From: Billgrantia montanilacus
GTDB taxonomy: Bacteria; Pseudomonadota; Gammaproteobacteria; Pseudomonadales; Halomonadaceae
NCBI RefSeq assembly: GCF_003336675.1
Contig: NZ_QPII01000008.1
Coordinates: 144,315-205,594 of the forward strand
Direction: 5' to 3'
Length of the DNA: 61,280 bases
The translations under genes were made by a program, and so were the position numbers. This document shows positions 9,968-19,300 of the stretch, in pieces. The notes below the pieces were generated by a model. It saw only the letters and a list, made by a program, of their open reading frames with translations. It did no database searches and was not told the DNA's origin. The first letter of the stretch is position 1. The number at the start of each line of letters is the position of its first letter.

Positions 9968-10003
9968 GGCTCCTTTACCAAGCCGAGGCTCCTTTACCAA
10001 GCT
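9968..10003 (-). repeat. Duplicated ribosome-binding module ahead of nrdG
   Basis: A 16-base unit reading GCTTGGTAAAGGAGCC on the minus strand occurs twice, 19 bases apart, immediately upstream of the nrdG start. Both copies contain TAAAGGAG, but only the one nearest the gene is correctly spaced from the ATG at 9963. A TTG within the nearer copy could also start in frame. Confidence 0.65.
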
Positions 10004-10049
10004 GAAGGCTCTGCCGGGCCTGGGGCCCGGCAGCTCAGGCAGTGGTATG

Positions 10050-10214
10050 TCAGGGAGCGAGGGTCGCGGCCCGTTCGGTGAAGTGGTGGCGCTCGCGGTG
10101 TTCGGAACGCTTGCCGACGTTGAACTGGCTGACCGGGCGGTGGTAGCCCATTACGCGGGTCCAGACCTCGCAGCGCTGGCGTTCTTCGATGGGCAGGGTA
10201 TCGGTGTTTGTCAT
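10050..10214 (-). CDS. Separate glycyl-radical tail of class III ribonucleotide reductase
   Basis: This 54-residue gene encodes CEVWTRVMGYHRPVSQFN followed by VGKRSEHRER. That is the C-terminal glycyl-radical motif that normally ends NrdD (RVxGY, with the radical on the glycine, here Gly23). The NrdD gene just upstream stops after its zinc-binding region and lacks this motif, so the radical-bearing segment is encoded separately. A strong ribosome site (GGAAGGAG, about eight bases before ATG) shows it is translated on its own rather than being a sequencing frameshift. It lies 63 bases after nrdD and before nrdG. I infer that the peptide docks on NrdD and is the NrdG substrate. Short NrdD-annotated ORFs may exist in related genomes, but I cannot check that here. 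Confidence 0.82.
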   Translation of the reverse strand: MTNTDTLPIEERQRCEVWTRVMGYHRPVSQFNVGKRSEHRERHHFTERAATLAP

Positions 10215-10277
10215 CTTCTTGGCTCCTTCCAGTGGTTGATAAACAGCGGGTTGAAAAGTAATAGGTTGAAAAAACGC

Positions 10278-12008
10278 TCAGGCCGGTACGGCCGCGGCGC
10301 GTCTTGCCAGCAGTGCCTCGTCGCACTTCGGGCAGAATTCGTGTTCGCCGGCCAGGTAGCCGTGCACCGGGCAGATCGAGAAGGTCGGCGTCACGGTGAT
10401 ATAGGGCAGGCGGAAGCGCGACAGGGCGGTACGCACCAGCTTTCGGCAGGCGTCGGGGCTGGAGAGCTTCTCGCGCATGTAGAGGTGCAGCACGGTGCCG
10501 CCGGTGTAGCGGGTCTGCAGCGGGTCCTGGTGAATCAGCGCCTCGAAGGGGTCGTCGGTATGGCCCACGGGTAGCTGGCTCGAATTGGTGTAGTAGGGTG
10601 CCTCCGGCGTGCCGGCCTGCAGGATGTCCGGGAAACGTTCGGCATCGGCGCGGGCGAAGCGGTAGGTGGTACCCTCCGCCGGCGTCGCCTCCAGGTTATA
10701 GAGGTGGCCGGTCTCGGCCTGGAATGCCTGCATCCTGGCGCGCACGTGGTCGAGTACCTCGAGTGCCAGCTGACGCCCCTCCGGGGTAGTGATGTCGTAG
10801 CGGTCTTCCGAGAAGTTGCGCACCATCTCGTTGAGACCGTTCACCCCAAGCGTGGAGAAGTGGTTGCGCAAGGTGCCCAGGTAGCGCTGGGTGTAGGGGT
10901 AGAGCCCTTCATCCATCCATTGCTGGACGCAGTTGCGCTTGAGCTCCAGGCTGTCGCGGCCCAGTGACAGAAGCCGGTCGAGCTCGGCAAGAAGCCCCGC
11001 CCGGTCGCCGGCGAAGCGGTAGCCCAGCCGCGCGCAGTTGAGCGTCACCACGCCCAGCGAGCCGGTCTGCTCGGCGCTGCCGAACAGGCCGTTGCCGCGC
11101 TTGAGCAGCTCGGAGAGATCGAGCTGCAGGCGGCAGCACATGGAGCGCACCATGTGCGGCTCCAGGTCCGAGTTGAGGAAGTTCTGGAAGTAGGGCAGGC
11201 CGTACTTGGCGGTCAGCGCGAACAGCCGCTCGGCGTTGTCGCTTTCCCAGTCGAAGTCGGTGGTGATGTTGTAGGTGGGGATGGGGAAGGTGAACACCCG
11301 CCCCTGGCGGTCGCCGGCCTCCATCACCTCCAGGTAGGCGCGGTTGATCAGGTCCATCTCTGCCTGCAGCTCGCCGTAGCTGAACGGCTGCTCCTCGCCG
11401 CCGACGATCGGTACCTGGTCGCGTAGATCCGCCGGGCACACCCAGTCGAAGGTGAGGTTGGTGAAGGGCGTCTGGCTGCCCCAGCGCGACGGTACGTTGA
11501 GGTTATAGATGAACTCCTGGACCGCCTGCTTCACCGCTGCGAAGTCGAGTCCATCCTTGCGCACGTAGGGCGCCAGGTAGGTATCGAAGGAGCTGAAGGC
11601 CTGGGCGCCGGCCCACTCGTTCTGCAGGGTGCCGAGGAAGTTGACCATCTGCCCCAGCGCACTGGAAAGATGGCGCGGCGGGTCGCTCTCGGCGCGCCCG
11701 GGTACGCCGTTGAAGCCTTCGATCAATAGCTGGCGCAGCGACCAGCCGGCGCAGTAACCGCAAAGCATGTCGAGGTCGTGGATGTGCAGGTCGCCCTCGC
11801 GGTGGGCGGCGCCGACCTCGGCTGGGTAGACCTCGTCGAGCCAGTAGTTGGCGATCAGCTTGCCCGAGACGTTGAGAATCAGCCCCCCCAGGGAGTAGCC
11901 CTGGTTGGCGTTGGCGTGCACGCGCCAGTCGGCGCGTTCGAGGTATTCGTTGACGGTCGAGGCGACGTCGATGCGGCGCGGGCCGGCCTGGCGGATGGGG
12001 GCGTTCAC
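10278..12008 (-). CDS. nrdD: Class III anaerobic ribonucleotide reductase NrdD, lacking its radical tail
   Basis: NrdD reduces ribonucleoside triphosphates to deoxy forms without oxygen. The 576-residue protein starts directly in the catalytic barrel (WRVHANANQGYSLGGL, then GDLHIHDLDM) with no N-terminal ATP-cone. It ends in a zinc-ligand cluster (ICPVHGYLAGEHEFCPKC). E. coli NrdD has about 712 residues with an ATP-cone and a C-terminal RVxGY glycyl-radical segment. Here that segment is in the next gene (10050-10214). The TGA stop is clean and followed by a new ribosome site. The promoter region carries an NrdR-type box. Confidence 0.9.
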   Translation of the reverse strand: MNAPIRQAGPRRIDVASTVNEYLERADWRVHANANQGYSLGGLILNVSGKLIANYWLDEVYPAEVGAAHREGDLHIHDLDMLCGYCAGWSLRQLLIEGFNGVPGRAESDPPRHLSSALGQMVNFLGTLQNEWAGAQAFSSFDTYLAPYVRKDGLDFAAVKQAVQEFIYNLNVPSRWGSQTPFTNLTFDWVCPADLRDQVPIVGGEEQPFSYGELQAEMDLINRAYLEVMEAGDRQGRVFTFPIPTYNITTDFDWESDNAERLFALTAKYGLPYFQNFLNSDLEPHMVRSMCCRLQLDLSELLKRGNGLFGSAEQTGSLGVVTLNCARLGYRFAGDRAGLLAELDRLLSLGRDSLELKRNCVQQWMDEGLYPYTQRYLGTLRNHFSTLGVNGLNEMVRNFSEDRYDITTPEGRQLALEVLDHVRARMQAFQAETGHLYNLEATPAEGTTYRFARADAERFPDILQAGTPEAPYYTNSSQLPVGHTDDPFEALIHQDPLQTRYTGGTVLHLYMREKLSSPDACRKLVRTALSRFRLPYITVTPTFSICPVHGYLAGEHEFCPKCDEALLARRAAAVPA

Positions 12009-12047
12009 CGTTATCTCCCTATATGTGCTGCCAATTGGTGTTTATAC

Positions 12048-12063
12048 ACACAACATATGGTGT
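12048..12063 (-). promoter_or_regulatory. NrdR box upstream of nrdD
   Basis: The 16-mer ACACCATATGTTGTGT (minus strand) matches 14 of 16 positions of the NrdR consensus as I recall it (acaCwAtATaTwGtgt). It lies 40-55 bases upstream of the nrdD start. NrdR is the conserved ATP-cone repressor of ribonucleotide reductase genes. A clear second box at the usual tandem spacing is not visible. Only a weak match around 12014-12029 exists. Confidence 0.62.
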
Positions 12064-12095
12064 GTGAAGGCTAGTGCCTTCTGCGGCGAGAGAAA

Positions 12096-12109
12096 ATGAT
12101 CCAGGTCAG
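12096..12109 (-). promoter_or_regulatory. Weak ANR/FNR-like site upstream of nrdD
   Basis: On the minus strand CTGAC-CTGG-ATCAT resembles TTGAT-N4-ATCAA with three mismatches. Its position, about 90-100 bases before nrdD, and the oxygen-independent role of the gene make control by ANR plausible, but the match is poor. Confidence 0.3.
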
Positions 12110-12139
12110 AAAACGGCCAGATGGGGTATTGAGAAGCAA

Positions 12140-12165
12140 CGAGCCCCGCTGGGAGGCGGGGCTCG
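12140..12165 (-). terminator. Hairpin downstream of ubiV
   Basis: CGAGCCCCGC (12140-12149) and GCGGGGCTCG (12156-12165) form a perfect ten-base stem with a six-base loop 35 bases after the ubiV stop. The minus-strand sequence following it is only mildly T-rich. It separates ubiU-ubiV transcription from the nrdD promoter region. Confidence 0.6.
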
Positions 12166-12199
12166 GGTGGGGCGTCGCGGGCTGTATGGCAGGGCCTGC

Positions 12200-13117
12200 T
12201 CAGCCGGCAGGCAGGCGCGTGTTATCCATGCCCGGGCGGCCGTGCCAGTAGCCATCGCAGACCTCGGCCTCGACCAACGCCAGCGGGTCGGGGGCGGGCA
12301 GCTCGCCGCGGCGGGCGGCGTCGAAGGCGGCAACGACTTCGGCCATGCCCTTGGCGCGCGGGCTCAGGCGTGCCACGGCCACGCCCATCGCGGCCATGTC
12401 GCTTATCTCGTGACGCAGATCCTGGCAGGCGCCGGAAAGCGTCTGGATGCCGTTCAAGGTGAACACCTCCTTCGACTCCTGGGAGCGCAGCGCCAGGCCT
12501 TCGGGATATTTCTGGCAGACGAACTGGCAGCGATCCTTGGGTTTCTGGTGACGCCGGGCGGTGAAGCAGCGCGACGACCAGGCCAGCGGCAGGTGCCCGT
12601 AGGCGAACACCTCGCAGGGTTGGTCTAGTTCCTCAGTGGCACAGTCGCCAAGCAGCCGGGTGAGATCGTCGCGGGACATCTCCACCGGCGCCTGCCAGCG
12701 CTGCATCCCGGCTCGGGCCATCACGCCGATGGAAGCGGGGTTGTAGAGGTTCAGCGCGGCGCCGGCGACGAAGGGCAGGCCGGCGGCGGATAGACGCTGC
12801 AGCGCGCTCTGGTCGTTGGCCTCGACGATGAACTCGCCGTTGTCGCACAGCTTGCGCAGGTCGCGCAGGTCGGCTTCGGACTCGATCAGGGTCTGGCTGG
12901 CGATGACGACCTGCTTGCCGCTCTGGGCCAGCTCGCGGCCGATGCCGAGCCAGTCGTCGAGTTTCATGTCGCGGCGGCGCGAGCAGACGGACTCGCCGAG
13001 ATAGACGATTTCCACCGGCCAGTCGGCGGCCTCGCGGTAGAAGTCGGCATAGCGCTCGCGGGTCCAGTAGAACAGCACCGGGCCCAGCGACAGCTGCAGG
13101 GTAGGGGAAGTCGACAT
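12200..13117 (-). CDS. ubiV: Oxygen-independent ubiquinone hydroxylation protein UbiV
   Basis: UbiV is a U32-peptidase-like iron-sulfur protein. With UbiU it supports the three ring hydroxylations of ubiquinone synthesis without oxygen, in partnership with UbiT. The 305-residue product has the cluster cysteines expected for the family: one near Cys45 (GESVCSRRR) and a trio in SSRCFTARRHQKPKDRCQFVC. It sits 13 bases downstream of ubiU, with AGGAG before the start. No ubiT is seen in the window. Confidence 0.92.
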   Translation of the reverse strand: MSTSPTLQLSLGPVLFYWTRERYADFYREAADWPVEIVYLGESVCSRRRDMKLDDWLGIGRELAQSGKQVVIASQTLIESEADLRDLRKLCDNGEFIVEANDQSALQRLSAAGLPFVAGAALNLYNPASIGVMARAGMQRWQAPVEMSRDDLTRLLGDCATEELDQPCEVFAYGHLPLAWSSRCFTARRHQKPKDRCQFVCQKYPEGLALRSQESKEVFTLNGIQTLSGACQDLRHEISDMAAMGVAVARLSPRAKGMAEVVAAFDAARRGELPAPDPLALVEAEVCDGYWHGRPGMDNTRLPAG

Positions 13118-13130
13118 GACGTATCTGCTC

Positions 13131-14126
13131 CTATTTCCAGCGGCGTTCGTAGGCGCCCAGGGTGGTGGTGGCGCCTTCGGAGACCTCGCCGAGGCCGGCC
13201 ATCCAGGCGGGATCGGGGTGGAAGCGCTCGGGCGTGCGTTCGAGGCGGTCCAGTGCCTGGCGCCAGATCCCGGCCACCTTGGACACGTAGGCCGGGCTGC
13301 GCTGGCGGCCCTCGATCTTCACCGCGCTGATGCCGAGTTCGCGCAGCTCAGGCAGCAGCTCCAGGGTGTTGAGGCTGGTGGGCTCCTCGATGGCGTGATA
13401 GGTCTCGCCGCCCACCTCGAAGCGCCCCTTGCACAGGGTGGGATAGCCGGCACGCTCGCCCTCGCCGTAGCGGTCGATCAGCACGCCGTTGAGGCGTGAT
13501 TCCAGCCCCTCGGGGGTCTCCTCCCAGCGCACGTGGGCCGCCGGCGAGCAGACGCCGCGGGTATTGGGCGACTCGCCGGTGAGGTAGGAGGAGAGGTAGC
13601 AGCGCCCCTCGGCCATGATGCACAGGCTGCCGAAGGCGAACACTTCGAGCTCCACCGGGCTCTGCTTGGCCAGGTCGCGCACCTGGGTAATGGAGAGCAC
13701 CCGCGGCAGCACGGCGCGCTTGATGCCGAAATGGTCGTGGTAGAAACGTAGCGCCTCATGGCTGGTGGCCGAGCCCTGCACCGAAAGGTGGCGGGCGAGG
13801 TCGGGGTGGCGCCGTGCCGCGTAGTCGAGCAGGCCCATGTCGGCCATGATCAGGGCGTCCACGCCGAGGTCTGCGGCCTGGTCCACGGCGCGGGTCCACT
13901 GGGCCCAGCCGTCGGGCTGCGGATAGGTGTTGATGGCGCAGAACACCCGCTTGCCGCGGGCGTGGGCGTAGTCGATGCCTTCGCGGGCACGCTTGTCGGT
14001 GAAGTTGAGGCCGGCGAACTGCCGGGCATTGGTGGAATTCTGGAAGCCGAAGTAGACGGCATCGGCTCCCTCATCCACGGCTCGCTTCAGGGCAGGCAGG
14101 TTGCCGGCCGGACAGACAAGCTCCAT
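13131..14126 (-). CDS. ubiU: Oxygen-independent ubiquinone hydroxylation protein UbiU
   Basis: UbiU (331 residues) forms a heterodimer with UbiV, and each subunit carries a 4Fe-4S cluster. The U32 family pattern is evident: MELVCPAGNLPALKRAV at the start, LSVQGSATSHEAL, then the cysteine ligands in GSLCIMAEGRC, RGVCSP and LCKGRF. Anaerobic ubiquinone synthesis suits an organism that respires nitrogen oxides, since nitrate respiration and the Nir/Nor pathway draw electrons from the quinone pool. A TTGAT-N4-GTCAT site 62-75 bases upstream suggests ANR/FNR activation, as for E. coli ubiUVT. Confidence 0.93.
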   Translation of the reverse strand: MELVCPAGNLPALKRAVDEGADAVYFGFQNSTNARQFAGLNFTDKRAREGIDYAHARGKRVFCAINTYPQPDGWAQWTRAVDQAADLGVDALIMADMGLLDYAARRHPDLARHLSVQGSATSHEALRFYHDHFGIKRAVLPRVLSITQVRDLAKQSPVELEVFAFGSLCIMAEGRCYLSSYLTGESPNTRGVCSPAAHVRWEETPEGLESRLNGVLIDRYGEGERAGYPTLCKGRFEVGGETYHAIEEPTSLNTLELLPELRELGISAVKIEGRQRSPAYVSKVAGIWRQALDRLERTPERFHPDPAWMAGLGEVSEGATTTLGAYERRWK

Positions 14127-14187
14127 GACGCTCTCCTCGCAGTCTGGGTAAACCCGACCATGCTAGTCGACTACTCGAAACCCGCCT

Positions 14188-14201
14188 TTGATTCTGGTCA
14201 T
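14188..14201 (-). promoter_or_regulatory. ANR/FNR-type site upstream of ubiU
   Basis: TTGAT-TCTG-GTCAT matches eight of ten conserved positions of TTGAT-N4-ATCAA and lies 62-75 bases before the ubiU start. It sits in the divergent region shared with the TetR gene. The regulator is inferred. Confidence 0.5.
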
Positions 14202-14242
14202 GGCGAAGTGGTTTTTCGGCTGGCGGTTTTATTCCCGAGCCA

Positions 14243-14270
14243 ATAAGATAGTAACCAATTACTATCTTAT
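14243..14270 (+). promoter_or_regulatory. TetR-type operator palindrome
   Basis: ATAAGATAGT (14243-14252) and ACTATCTTAT (14261-14270) form a perfect ten-base inverted repeat with an eight-base spacer, ending ten bases before the likely start of the TetR gene. This is the expected place for autorepression of the tetR-adaptor-RND operon. Confidence 0.75.
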
Positions 14271-14280
14271 GGCGAGACAC

Positions 14281-14910
14281 ATGACCACTAAACGCAACCT
14301 TTCCGCAGAGGCCCGCCGGGAGCGGACCGTTGAGACGGTCATTGAGTTGAGCGCTCAGGATGACCCGGCCAACATCACCACCGGCAATATCGCCAAACAC
14401 ATGCGGGTCACCCAGGGCGCACTGTTTCGCCATTTTCCCAGCAAGGATGCGATCTGGGAGGCGGTGATCGGCTGGGTCGCGGAGCGGGTGATGCAACGGC
14501 TGGATGCGGCCGCTGCCGGAGCCGCTAGCCCGGTGGCGGCGCTGGAGGCGATGTTCCAGGCCCATATCGCCTTCATCGTCGACCACCCGGGCGTACCCCG
14601 GCTGATGATGAGCCAACTGCAGCATGCCCGGCCGACACCGGCTCGTCGCATGGTTCGCTCACTGCTGTTCCTCTACCGTGAACGTGTCGAGCAACAGCTG
14701 GTTCAGGCCCAGGCGGCCGGTGAGCTGCGTCAGGGGGTGGACATCGAAGCGGCGGCCACCCAGTTCATCGGCACCATTCAGGGGCTGGTCATGCAATCGC
14801 TGATGATCGGGAACATGAGCCATATTGCCCAGCAGGCTCAAGGCGCCTTCGAGCTCTACTGCCATGGCATCCACGCCGAGGGTAGGTCCGAACCGGAGCA
14901 GGCCCAATGA
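14281..14910 (+). CDS. TetR-family repressor of the efflux operon
   Basis: The 209-residue protein has a TetR helix-turn-helix around residues 35-60 (GNIAKHMRVTQGALFRHFPSKDAIWEAV) and a helical ligand-binding C-terminal domain. It overlaps the adaptor gene by four bases (ATGA), so regulator and pump form one operon. The palindrome at 14243-14270 lies immediately upstream. Starts at 14269 and 14281 are both possible. I chose 14281 because the 14269 ATG lies inside the palindrome. The inducer is unknown. Confidence 0.85.
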   Translation: MTTKRNLSAEARRERTVETVIELSAQDDPANITTGNIAKHMRVTQGALFRHFPSKDAIWEAVIGWVAERVMQRLDAAAAGAASPVAALEAMFQAHIAFIVDHPGVPRLMMSQLQHARPTPARRMVRSLLFLYRERVEQQLVQAQAAGELRQGVDIEAAATQFIGTIQGLVMQSLMIGNMSHIAQQAQGAFELYCHGIHAEGRSEPEQAQ

Positions 14911-16316
14911 CGCTTCGAAAAGGCATTGGGCGGGGGCTGGTGGTGTTGGGTGGCCTGGCGGCGGGTCTTGCCGTGTTTCTGCTCTTCGTGGCCAACCGTC
15001 AGGAGCCGGAGCGCCTAGAGGCGGCAGTGACGTCCACGCCGGTCACGGTGATCGAGGCGCAACTTACCGAACTGCGTCTCGAGGCTCGTGGCCACGGCGT
15101 GGCGCGCCCCACCGAAACGTGGCAGGCGGTGGCCAACGTGTCGGGTCGGGTGGTGGAGCGCCACCCTGAGCTGGAGAGCGGTACTCTACTGCCGGAGGGG
15201 ACCCTGCTGGTGGCGCTGGACCCCAGTCGCTATGAGCTGGCCATCGCCGAGGCCGAAGCCGAGCTGGCCAGCCTGGCCGGCGAGCGGTCCCAGCTCGAGG
15301 TCGAGGAGGCGAACACCGGTCGTTTGCTGGCGCTGGAGCGCGAACGCCTGGCCCTGGCCGAACAGGAGCTGGCGCGCATCGAACGGCTGGCCGGCAGTGG
15401 CGCCGTAGCCCGCTCCCAGCTCGACGAACAACGTCGTGCCGCCCTGGCCCAGCGGCAGGCGGTGGCCTCGCTGGAGAACACCCTGGCGCTGTTGCCGGCG
15501 CGGCGTCAGTCCCTGGAGGCCCAGCAGGCCCGGGCTGCCACTCGCCTGGCCCAGGCGCGGCGCGACCTGGAAGATACCCGCTTCGTGGCGCCCTATGACC
15601 TGCGCCTTGGCGAGGTGGGGGTGGAGCGCCACCAGTTCGTTGCCGCAGGACAGCGGCTCTTCGAGGCGGACAGCCTGGCTGCCGCTGAGGTTGAGGCGCG
15701 TATCCCGTTCAGCATGATGCGACGCCTGCTGGGCGCAGTGGCCCCCGATGACCTGCCGCTCGGCAGCCTGGACCTGAGCGAACGCATCGATCTCGGCGTC
15801 ATCGGCGCCGAACTGGCGCTGGTGGGAGCCCCCGGCGTGGGCTGGAGCGGGCGGGTCGTGCGCATCGCCAGCGGCCTGGACCCGGCCACCCGCGCCGTGC
15901 GGGTGGTGGTGCGGGTGGACCACCCCTACCGGGATGCGCGGCCACCGGATCGCCCACCGCTGCAGCGCGACATGTATACCCGGGTGCACCTTTCGGCACC
16001 AAGCCCCGAGCTGCGAATGGTAGTCCCGGCGTCTGCGATTCATGACGGCGAGCTCTACCTGGCCGATAGTGAGGATCGCCTGGTGCGGCGTGAAATATCG
16101 GTGGCCTTCGAACAGGGTGACCTGGCGGTGATCGAGCTGGGCCTGACACCGGGCGAGCGGGTCGTCGTTGACGACCTGCAGCCCGCGCTGGCCGGCATGG
16201 CGCTGGCGCCGCGGCGTGACGAGGCCTTCGAGGCTCGCCTCGCCGCCCAGGCGCAGGGGGAATCGTTCCGAGGCGCACCTGCCGGGGACGAACCTGGAAA
16301 GAGAGCGCAGCCATGA
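14907..16316 (+). CDS. RND efflux periplasmic adaptor (HlyD/MFP family)
   Basis: This 469-residue membrane fusion protein has one N-terminal hydrophobic anchor (about residues 10-30), a split barrel/lipoyl domain, a long heptad-rich hairpin (roughly 110-215, very rich in Glu, Ala, Leu and Arg), then a beta-barrel domain and a short C-terminal tail. It should bridge the RND pump to an outer-membrane channel. The FVAPYDLRLGEV stretch is typical of the second lipoyl half-motif. It overlaps both neighbours by four bases. No outer-membrane TolC-like gene is adjacent. Confidence 0.9.
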   Translation: MTLRKGIGRGLVVLGGLAAGLAVFLLFVANRQEPERLEAAVTSTPVTVIEAQLTELRLEARGHGVARPTETWQAVANVSGRVVERHPELESGTLLPEGTLLVALDPSRYELAIAEAEAELASLAGERSQLEVEEANTGRLLALERERLALAEQELARIERLAGSGAVARSQLDEQRRAALAQRQAVASLENTLALLPARRQSLEAQQARAATRLAQARRDLEDTRFVAPYDLRLGEVGVERHQFVAAGQRLFEADSLAAAEVEARIPFSMMRRLLGAVAPDDLPLGSLDLSERIDLGVIGAELALVGAPGVGWSGRVVRIASGLDPATRAVRVVVRVDHPYRDARPPDRPPLQRDMYTRVHLSAPSPELRMVVPASAIHDGELYLADSEDRLVRREISVAFEQGDLAVIELGLTPGERVVVDDLQPALAGMALAPRRDEAFEARLAAQAQGESFRGAPAGDEPGKRAQP

Positions 16317-19300
16317 TCCGCTGGTTCGCCGCGCATCCCACGGCAGCCAATCTGCTGTTGATACTGCTGCTGGCCGCCGGGCTGTTCGCCGCCCCCCACC
16401 TCAAGCGCGAGACCTTCCCCGACTACCGCCCCACGGAGGTCGCCATAGAGGTGGTCTATCGCGGTGCCAGCGCCGCCGACGTCGAGGACGATGTGTGCCG
16501 GCGCCTCCATCAGGCGGTCAAGGGCGTCGAGTTTCTCGACGAGCTCGCCTGCGTAGCTCAGGACAACCTGGCCAGTGCCACTGCAACCATGGCACCGGGC
16601 GGCGATGCCATCCGCTTCCTCACCCAGATCGATACCGAGGTCAGCGCCATCAACGAGCTGCCGGCCCGCGCCGAGGCGCCGGCGGTCCGCGAGCTGCATC
16701 GCAGCGACCTGGTGGCAGCGGTTGCGGTCTCGGGCGACATGCCGGCTCGCCAGCTCGAGGATTACGCCTTGCGCCTCGAGGACCGAATCTTGGCGCTGCC
16801 CGGCGTGGCCGGCGTGGCGATCCACGGCATGTCTCAGCGCCAGTGGCAGGTGGAGGTGCCCCGCGAGGTGCTGGGCCAGCACGGGCTTTCCACGCGGGAG
16901 CTGGCTCGCCGGTTGGCCAGCCAGAGCATCGACCTGCCGCTGGGCACCCTGGAGACCCGCGATCGTGACATCCTGCTGCGCTTCACCGACCAGCGCCGCA
17001 CGCTCTCGGAGCTGGCCTCGCTGGTGATGGTCTCCAGCCCCGAAGGCGGCGAGCTGACCTTGGGCGAGATCGCCTCCCTGACCGAGACCGGTGAACGAGA
17101 GGAGGAGCGGATACGCTTCAACGGCAAGCCTGCGTTGGTGCTGGAGGTGAGCAAGAGCCTGCGCGACGATGCCCTGTCGGTGAAGGCGCGTCTCGATCAG
17201 CTGATTGAGGCGGAACATGGGCGCTTCGACGGCCGTATCGCTCTCACTGTCACTCAGGACATGACCAGCATCGTGAGTGACCGCCTGCGCATGCTGGTGG
17301 GTAACGGCCTCATGGGTCTTGTCCTGGTCGTGCTGGTGATGAGCCTGTTCTTCCGGCCTCGGCTGGCGCTGTGGGCGGTACTGGGCCTGCCCGCTGCCTT
17401 CATGGGCGCCTTTGTGGTCATGAGTCTGACCGGCCTGTCGATGAACATGATCACCCTGGTGGCGCTGCTGATGACCATCGGCATCGTCATGGATGACGCC
17501 ATCGTGATCACCGACAACATCGCCGCCCACGCCCGGGAGGCCACGACGCCGCTCGAGGCGGTGGTGGCGGGTACGCGTCAGGTGCTGCCGGGAGTGCTCT
17601 CCTCCTTTCTCACCACGGTGGCGGTCTTCGTCCCGCTCTCGTTCCTGGCCGGCGAGCTCGGTGCCGTGCTTCAGGTGCTTCCCGTGGTGCTGATCGCCGC
17701 CCTGGCGGCCAGCCTGATCGAGGCCTTCTGGATACTGCCCCACCATCTCAAGGGCAGTCTCAAGGACAGCCAGCCGACGCTGCAGGAGGGCCATGATTCT
17801 CGCTTCAGGGCCGCCTTCGAACGGCGCTTCGAGGGCTTCCGCGAAAGCGTGGGGAAGCTGGCCGACGGTGCGATCCGCTTTCGGCACGTGGTATTGGGTG
17901 CCGTGCTGGCAATCATGCTCGGGTCCGCCGGCTTCATGGCCGGTGGCCATGTCGGCAGCGAGGCGATGCCCGCCATCGACGGTGACGTGCTGGAGGCGCG
18001 CATCCTGATGCCACAGGGCACCCCGCTGGCGCGCACCGAGGCGGTAGCCGAACGGGTCGAGTCGGCGCTACACGAACTCGATGCCCGCTATTCGCAGGAT
18101 CAGCCGGGAGGTGCCCGCCTGGTAGAGGCGGTCCAGGTGCGCTTCAACCACAACCCCAGTGCACGCGAAGCCGGGCCCCATGTCGCTACCGTCATCGTCG
18201 ACCTGCTCACCGCCGAGCGCCGCCGGGTGACGCTCGACGAGCTGACCGAGGCCTGGCGTAAGGCCATCGGCGAGGTCGAGGGCGTGCAGCGCCTGATCAT
18301 CCAGGAGCCGGGCTTCGGCCCGGCCGGGGTGCCGGTGGAGGTGCGGTTGAGCGGGGAGGATCTGAAGGCCATGCAGGCGGCGGCGCGGGAGCTGACCGAG
18401 CACCTCGAGGGGTACGCCGCCGTCTACAACGTCATCGACGACCTGAGGCTGGGCAAGCCCCAGCGGGCCTTCTCGCTTAACGAGGGCGCCCATGGCCTGG
18501 GCCTGACCGCCGAGGAGGTAGCCAGCCAGATGCGCGCCGCCCTGCTCGGGGAGATTGCCGATACCCTGCGCATCGGTGAGCAGGAGGTAGAAGTGCTGGT
18601 ACGTCAGGCCGCGGGTGATCGGGATGGCCTGGATGATCTCGCCGACCTGACCATCGCCCTGCCCGACGGGCGCCGGGTGCCGCTGGAGGTCGTCGCCGAG
18701 GCGGTCGAGCGCCGCGAGTGGGCGCGCATCACCCGTATCGATGGACGGCGCACGGTGACGGTGGAAGCCAACGTCGACGCCCGCCAGGCCAGCGGCCAGG
18801 CCATAGTCGATGCCCTGGTGGCCAGTGGATGGCTGGAGGATTTTCGAGCTCGCCATGCCGGGGTGGAAGTGGCCTTCGAAGGACAGGTGGCCAGCTCCGC
18901 CGAAACCGGCGGCTCGATCCGCCGCGGCTTGCTGATTGGGCTGGTCGGGATTTTCGTTATCCTCTCCTTCCAGTTCCGCAGCTACGTGGAGCCGCTGATC
19001 GTCATGCTCTCGATCCCCCTGGCCTTCATCGGGGCGATCTGGGGGCATGTGCTGATGGGATACTACCTTTCCATGCCTTCCTTGATCGGTGCAGCATCGC
19101 TGGCGGGTATCGTGGTCAACAACGCCATCCTGCTGATCCACTTCATCAAGGCCCACCGTGAACGCGGTCTCGACGCCGTGGCGGCGGCCGGTCAGGCCAG
19201 CCGCGACCGGCTGCGAGCCATCCTGATCTCGTCTACGACTACCATTGCCGGACTACTACCGCTGTTGGCCGAAACCAGCACCCAGGCGGCGGCCATCAAG

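Noticed and set aside
16055..17950. 631-codon minus-strand open frame opposite the RND operon
   Set aside because: It is antisense to the clear adaptor and pump genes. Its sequence is rich in His, Gln and Gly as expected from reading high-GC codons backwards, and it shows no domain.
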